Shown here piece by piece: positions 23,649 through 27,601 of a DNA stretch of 27,601 nucleotides. Positions within the stretch are counted from its first letter, which is position 1. The number at the start of each line of letters is the position of its first letter. The stretch covers positions 1 to 27,601 of the IMG/VR virus record IMGVR_UViG_3300027509_000032, one strand, 5' to 3'. The notes beneath the pieces are model-generated. The model was not told where the DNA came from, made no database searches, and saw only the letters and a list, made by a program, of their open reading frames with translations. The stretch is from a virus. A program made the position numbers and the translations under genes.

Positions 23649-24416
23649 TTAGCCGATCGACTGGGAAGCAGTCTGGCGTTTGGCCAGCTCGTCGATCTCG
23701 CTCGGCGTCAGGTCCGGCAGGTCGATGATCTGGTACTTCGGCATCATCCGATTGGAATACTGCTTCACGCCGAACTTCGAACCTTTCTTCTCACGACGGA
23801 GAACGAACTTCTGGCTCTTCAGATGCTCGTAGAGAATGTTCGGGATGTGATAGCCGCCATCGGAGTCTTCACCGAACGGGATGTATTTCGCCACCTTGCC
23901 GGTATACTTGTTCGATACCGAAACGATGGTCCCCGACAGAGCCGAATCACCCGGATCGAGATTGACGATCTGCACCCGGCGAAGACGGAGTGCCTGTGCT
24001 CGGATGGCGACACGGCGGAGATTGGGATCTTCGATCTGGGTCACATCCATCGCAATCAGCTCAGGGACCGTAGGTTTCTTGGGCTTCTTCTTGACCTTCG
24101 TGACCTGGATCGGAGGCTCATCCTTGGCCTTGGCGCTCAGAACATCCGGCACGTCGTCATCTTCAGAATCGTCTTCGGAGTCGTCTTCGGAATCATCATC
24201 ATCTGAATCATTCGAATCATCCGAACCATCGGCGGAATCATCATCGCCTTCTTCCGAAGTCTCATCGGAATCTTTATCAGCATCTTCGGCCGCTTTGGCC
24301 TTGTGCTCGTCGATCTTCTTTTTCAGCGTGGAAGCGCCGGTATTCCCGGAAAAACCAATGCCAAGAGAGGCAGCTTCTTTGCGGAGTTCTTCGATGTTCA
24401 GGTCTTCATCAGCCAT
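23649..24416 (-). CDS. Acidic virion-associated protein with N-terminal HeH/SAP-like domain (N4 gp55 position)
   Basis: A 255-residue protein in three parts. Residues 8-38 (IEELRKEAASLGI, then TLKKKIDEH) form a helix-turn-helix resembling HeH or SAP modules. Residues 43-89 are an almost pure Asp/Ser/Glu tract. Residues 115-250 form a folded basic domain with many Arg and Lys (NLRRVAIRAQALRLRRVQI). It follows the capsid gene, separated by a terminator hairpin. Podophages often carry such a gene next to the capsid gene, and it could be a head-decoration or capsid-associated protein. The acidic middle would keep the basic domain off DNA or mediate assembly. The function is inferred. Confidence 0.65.
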   Translation of the reverse strand: MADEDLNIEELRKEAASLGIGFSGNTGASTLKKKIDEHKAKAAEDADKDSDETSEEGDDDSADGSDDSNDSDDDDSEDDSEDDSEDDDVPDVLSAKAKDEPPIQVTKVKKKPKKPTVPELIAMDVTQIEDPNLRRVAIRAQALRLRRVQIVNLDPGDSALSGTIVSVSNKYTGKVAKYIPFGEDSDGGYHIPNILYEHLKSQKFVLRREKKGSKFGVKQYSNRMMPKYQIIDLPDLTPSEIDELAKRQTASQSIG

Positions 24417-24456
24417 GGGGTTTCCTTCGGGTTACAGGTTTTGGTTCCACATATAA

Positions 24457-24480
24457 GTAAGGGGGCAAATGCCCCCCTAC
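24457..24480 (-). terminator. Hairpin terminator downstream of the capsid gene
   Basis: On the minus strand the transcript past the capsid stop codon forms a stem of six G-C pairs (GGGGGC with GCCCCC, loop of four), extended by GTA/TAC beyond one mismatch. It is followed by TTACTTATAT, a weak U-rich tract. The position between capsid and the next late gene fits a leaky terminator that leaves extra capsid message. It could also protect the 3' end of that message. Confidence 0.7.
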
Positions 24481-24522
24481 TCACTCGCTCACAGGAGCAT
24501 AGTTCTCATCGGCCCCTAGAGA

Positions 24523-25956
24523 TTACTCAGGAGCCGTGGTCTTCACAAGTCCGATCCGCTCGGGGCGAAGGCTGATGAAGCCGTGCCAGAAGCTGATCGA
24601 GCTGAAGCCGACCTTGCCGTAGGGGTCCGTCCGGTCAGCGATCTCTTTCCCAGGCTTCTTGACGATGATCTTGAACTTCTGCTTGCCGCCCTTTTTGCCC
24701 GAAGACTGAAGGCCGACCGTTGCGAAGCTCTCACCGCCGACGACGAGCATGGGATAGATATCGTAGCGACCACCCGTAGCGGCGAAGCCGGGGTTGGTCC
24801 CTTCTTCTGCACCGGCACCGGCCCAGCGAAGCATGTTCGGCACGACGACGATACGGAAGTCCGCGATCGATCCGATCTCACCGTTCAGCAGGTTCGACGC
24901 ATCGGCATACTGACGCACGGGGACATAGGCCGGATTGCCGAGGGCATCGACCATGTTCTCCACGGTAGTCTGAAGCTCGGAACCGATATACATGATCCGG
25001 GCCGCATTGACCGTGCGGGTATCCGTCATCCGAGAACCCTTGATCACTTTCGTATTCTTGGGCGTTCGGTTGTCGTCGAGCATGATGCTCAGGCGCTTCA
25101 GGTCAGCATAGTTCACGACCGAGGGATCCGCACCTTCTGCGGTGGTCGAGGCGTCGGAGGTTGCCGTGCCGGTATAGACCACAGTGCCAGCGGCGCTCAG
25201 GAGATCGACCTGAAGAAGATCTTCGGTAATCTCATTCGCACCGGCCACCATCTCGCGGGAAACATGCGAGTACAGATCCGCATCGGTATCGAACATCAGG
25301 CTGTCTTCGGTCCACTCGGTAAAGAGGCCGTATTCCGCGATGGCACCCGTGCGTTCCAGACGGGTGAAGCCCACCCGGTTCACGCGGCCACCTTCTTCGG
25401 TCAGGGTCGGCATCTTCGCGGTGATCGTTCCGACATCTTCAGCGGAGCCGTACAGGTTCCCGCCGTTGGCCTGAGCACTGGCACCGACGCCCAGAGCGAC
25501 GACAGCATCCGAATCGGTCTCGTCGGCGTATACCGCAGAAACGTCGGACAGGGTGACTTCGGCAAAACCAGCAGCTGCGGAATCATCGGCACCGGCAGTT
25601 GCGGTCAGGGTTGCACCCACGTTGTCTTCGATTGCGGTGACGGCGGCGGCCTTGTCAGCATTGGCAACGCTCAGAACCAGGCGAGGAAAATTCACCGTGT
25701 ACTGAGACGGAACCATGGTGACACCGGCAGCGTCGATACCCTGATCGTTCACGTTGCGGTCGTCGAGCATCGGCACGTAGTAGAAGACTTTCAGCTCTTT
25801 GCCGTAATGCATCGGCATATACCGGGCATCGGCCAGAGGGCTGAAGAACATCTGTTCGGCGGCGTCGATCAGAGATTTGCGGTCCCAATACTCGGTGTTG
25901 ACCTGTGGGCCAACCGTCGAAGGGGCAGCGGGAGGGCTGTTATAAATGGCAGTCAT
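24523..25956 (-). CDS. Major capsid protein, N4-gp56 family
   Basis: Forms the icosahedral shell. It is 477 residues against about 400 in N4 gp56. Family-like parts are visible: the N-terminal arm (NTEYWDRKSLIDAAEQMFFSPLADA), the RTGAIAEYG and DSLMFDTDAD segments, and the C-terminal KVGFSSISFWHGFISL strand that closes HK97-fold subunits of this family. Residues about 99-178 are an Ala/Asp/Val-rich insertion that could be a surface domain and would account for the extra length. The minus-strand ribosome site AAAAAGGAAGCG is strong. Base use looks richer in G and C than in its neighbours, as expected for the most highly expressed gene. It lies between scaffold and the HeH protein, the usual order. 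Confidence 0.9.
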   Translation of the reverse strand: MTAIYNSPPAAPSTVGPQVNTEYWDRKSLIDAAEQMFFSPLADARYMPMHYGKELKVFYYVPMLDDRNVNDQGIDAAGVTMVPSQYTVNFPRLVLSVANADKAAAVTAIEDNVGATLTATAGADDSAAAGFAEVTLSDVSAVYADETDSDAVVALGVGASAQANGGNLYGSAEDVGTITAKMPTLTEEGGRVNRVGFTRLERTGAIAEYGLFTEWTEDSLMFDTDADLYSHVSREMVAGANEITEDLLQVDLLSAAGTVVYTGTATSDASTTAEGADPSVVNYADLKRLSIMLDDNRTPKNTKVIKGSRMTDTRTVNAARIMYIGSELQTTVENMVDALGNPAYVPVRQYADASNLLNGEIGSIADFRIVVVPNMLRWAGAGAEEGTNPGFAATGGRYDIYPMLVVGGESFATVGLQSSGKKGGKQKFKIIVKKPGKEIADRTDPYGKVGFSSISFWHGFISLRPERIGLVKTTAPE

Positions 25957-25996
25957 GACGTATCGCTTCCTTTTTCAATCGCTACCAGATCAGGAC

Positions 25997-27400
25997 TTAT
26001 GCAGGAGCTTCCAACTTCAAGAAGTCTTCATCTGACATAGTGCTGAAATCTGGCGTTTCTTCGCGTTTGGTGTTCTTCGTGGTGCGGGGCTGTTTAGTCG
26101 AAGAAACAACAGGATTGGGCTTTGAAGCTTTAGCCTTCCTAGAACCAGTGCCGACAGGTTTCTTGCCCTGTGGGGTGGCTACGTCCTTCTTGGTCTCAGC
26201 AGTTTCGGTCTGCTTTGCCGAACCAAATGCACCAGCTTTTTCCATCTCGACACCAACGGCGTCATAAGCTTCCAAGAAGGGGACACCTTTGAGATATCCC
26301 ATGGTCAACTGATGATCTAGTTCAGCAGTAATCTTTTCATATATACCGGAACTTCTTTGTTCAAGCAAATTATCAAAGATTCCAGGGTTCTTTCTGAGGG
26401 CTTCTTTCGAAGCGTCATCCCAGTAACCTTTGGCGTCATTGATATCTTGAATAAGTTCCTGACCACCTTCTTTCTGATAGGTCTCTTCAATGGCTTCACG
26501 GAACGACATGCTCTGCGGATCCGGGGCATAGTTCTTCGGCTGATAGCCGTCGGCCTCATCCATGTCGATGTCGAGAGGATCGATCTTCTGATCTTTCAGA
26601 AGTTTCTTGATCGCTTTCTCGTCGCCATTCTTCAGGTCGATCAGGAAGCTCACATCTTCTTCGCTGGTCAAACCATGTTGCTGAAGCATGGCATTCATCG
26701 CCCGGAGAGGCTTCAGTTCCTGCATCCGCTTGGAATAGTTCGTCCCCATCTGCATGAGACGGATTGCTTCCTCGGGAGTCCGAACCTGAACGTCTTTCCC
26801 GTTGGCTTTGAACGGAGCCGTAATCTTGTTGTAGAAATCGGCCATCGTGCTTGCATCGGCTGAACCAGAAGCAGAAGCATCAGGGTCTACTTTCGCATCC
26901 TTCTGATCGCCCTTTTTGGCAGATTTCTTTTTGTCACCGCCATCGGCTGATGCAGGATCTTTGACCTCATCAGCTGGGTCTGTTTCATCTGCCGGTTTCT
27001 TTTTTCCGCCTTTAGAATCGCCATCGTCTTTCGACTTTTGTGCTGCCTCTTCATCATCATCCGATTCAGAATCTTTTGTACTTTTAGCATCGTCATCAGA
27101 TCCGTCATCCGAGGCATCATCATCGTCTTCGCCCTCTTCTTCTTTTCCGTCTTCGTTATCTTCCTCGTTGTCGGCCTCATCGTCGTTTTCATTTTCGTCG
27201 TCAGAATCGCTGTCGTCATCAGCATCATCCTGACTGTCCTGATCGTCGGTATCACCCGGTTCGTTCTCAGGCTCTTCTTCAGATTGTGGTTCAGGCTCTG
27301 CCGGATGATTCGACAGGCGTTCGATATCCTCTCCGCTAAGAGCTTTCACTTCATCGTCGGACAAGCTGTCCAGATCGATTGTACCTTTGCCGTCTGCCAT
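25997..27400 (-). CDS. Capsid scaffolding protein, highly acidic N-terminus (N4 gp57 position)
   Basis: Likely assembly scaffold that shapes the capsid and leaves before DNA packaging. Of 467 residues, about 34-130 are a nearly continuous Asp/Glu tract, followed by a Lys/Asp/Ala linker to about 190. The rest is helical, starting ADFYNKITAPFKANG and including EAIRLMQMGTNYSKRMQEL (a scaffold-like helix), then DPLDIDMDEADGYQPKNYAP. The end (DEDFLKLEAPA) is a short tail suited to docking on the capsid protein. CTGGAG lies before ATG. It sits immediately upstream of the capsid gene in the late transcript, as in N4-like and T7-like phages. No protease motif is visible. Confidence 0.8.
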   Translation of the reverse strand: MADGKGTIDLDSLSDDEVKALSGEDIERLSNHPAEPEPQSEEEPENEPGDTDDQDSQDDADDDSDSDDENENDDEADNEEDNEDGKEEEGEDDDDASDDGSDDDAKSTKDSESDDDEEAAQKSKDDGDSKGGKKKPADETDPADEVKDPASADGGDKKKSAKKGDQKDAKVDPDASASGSADASTMADFYNKITAPFKANGKDVQVRTPEEAIRLMQMGTNYSKRMQELKPLRAMNAMLQQHGLTSEEDVSFLIDLKNGDEKAIKKLLKDQKIDPLDIDMDEADGYQPKNYAPDPQSMSFREAIEETYQKEGGQELIQDINDAKGYWDDASKEALRKNPGIFDNLLEQRSSGIYEKITAELDHQLTMGYLKGVPFLEAYDAVGVEMEKAGAFGSAKQTETAETKKDVATPQGKKPVGTGSRKAKASKPNPVVSSTKQPRTTKNTKREETPDFSTMSDEDFLKLEAPA

Positions 27401-27429
27401 GGGGGTGTCTCCAGTTTTTATATAAAAAA

Positions 27430-27467
27430 AGGTTCAGTTCACGAACCATGCGCCATGAACTGAACCT
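27430..27467 (-). terminator. Strong intrinsic terminator upstream of the scaffold gene
   Basis: Perfect 12-base-pair stem, AGGTTCAGTTCA (27430-27441) with TGAACTGAACCT (27456-27467), and a 14-base loop. Read on the minus strand it is followed at once by a run of seven T residues (27424-27430, the last pairing in the stem), the textbook form of a rho-independent terminator. It lies 30 bases downstream of the partial late gene and ends its message before the scaffold-capsid pair. Confidence 0.88.
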
Positions 27468-27497
27468 CAAGTTGGGCGGTATCTATCGGTCGAGGAA

Positions 27498-27601
27498 TCA
27501 GTCTTCGTCGGGTCCGAACTCGTCGAAGGTTGCAATGGCGTGCTGAGCCTGTTCCAAATCGATCTGTGCCGAAGCACCCATCTGAACAATCCGCGACAGA
27601 G
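27498..27601 (-). CDS. Late gene, C-terminal end only (N4 gp58/portal position)
   Basis: Only the last 34 codons are in the window, read on the minus strand. The peptide is helical (IDLEQAQHAIATF) and ends in the acidic tail GPDED before TGA at 27498-27500. By N4 gene order the gene upstream of the scaffold would be gp58-like or the portal protein, and a helical, acidic C-terminus suits either. The tail is too short to assign. Confidence 0.6.
   Translation of the reverse strand, partial: LSRIVQMGASAQIDLEQAQHAIATFDEFGPDED

Noticed and set aside
27038-27463. Plus-strand frame rich in Ile, Val and Phe that looks like a membrane protein
   Set aside because: It is the complement of the Asp/Glu-rich scaffold gene. 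GAT/GAA/GAC codons read backwards as ATC/TTC/GTC, which produces a false membrane-like sequence.

Overview
The window is part of the genome of a tailed, podovirus-like bacteriophage of the N4 type (family Schitoviridae). The strongest evidence is a 3510-residue minus-strand reading frame. It has nearly the length of the N4 virion RNA polymerase (vRNAP, about 3500 residues), and its centre carries single-subunit RNA polymerase motifs in the order and spacing I recall for N4 mini-vRNAP. The flanking genes also follow the N4 order. A replication block (nuclease, primase, RecA-like ATPase, single-stranded DNA-binding protein, corresponding to N4 gp42 to gp45) lies to the left on the plus strand. 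A virion block (vRNAP, internal proteins, tail or connector proteins, N4-gp56-type capsid protein, scaffold) lies to the right on the minus strand. The host must be a bacterium and is probably Gram-negative, because all N4-like phages known to me infect Gram-negative bacteria. The near-balanced base composition and the gene set would suit an alphaproteobacterial (for example Roseobacter-type) host, but nothing here proves that.

Positions 1-6117, plus strand: DNA replication and recombination. In order these are a Cas4/RecB-like Fe-S nuclease (cut by the left edge), a P-loop ATPase fused to an archaeo-eukaryotic-type primase, a small RecA-like ATPase, an N4SSB-like protein, a RusA-type Holliday junction resolvase fused to an acidic second domain, and a small two-helix membrane protein. 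Gaps are short, and most genes have good purine-rich ribosome binding sites. A strong hairpin at 6122-6153 probably ends this transcript.

Positions 6176-7025, plus strand: three small accessory genes (95, 153 and perhaps 28 codons) of unknown function. They run head-on into the late genes; the last small frame overlaps the vRNAP stop codon by a few bases.

Positions 7022-27601, minus strand, read from right to left: the end of an unidentified gene (cut by the window), a terminator, scaffold, major capsid protein, a second terminator, an acidic HeH-domain virion-associated protein, a DTR-repeat virion protein, an 896-residue tail or connector protein, two internal virion proteins and finally the giant vRNAP. 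The likely logic is the N4 one. The late block makes particles packed with vRNAP, which is injected with the DNA to transcribe early genes. The replication block copies the genome, and in N4 the SSB also activates late transcription by the host polymerase. The early promoters, the second phage RNA polymerase, the DNA polymerase, and the portal and terminase genes must lie outside this window.

No stretch longer than about 110 bases lacks a gene. I found no canonical tRNA gene, CRISPR array, insertion sequence or integrase. I found no undescribed defence-type system. The most unusual features are the domain make-up of the vRNAP (HeH-like repeats, a zinc metallopeptidase motif, an altered T/DxxGR motif), the primase domain order, the RusA fusion and the folded convergent junction.
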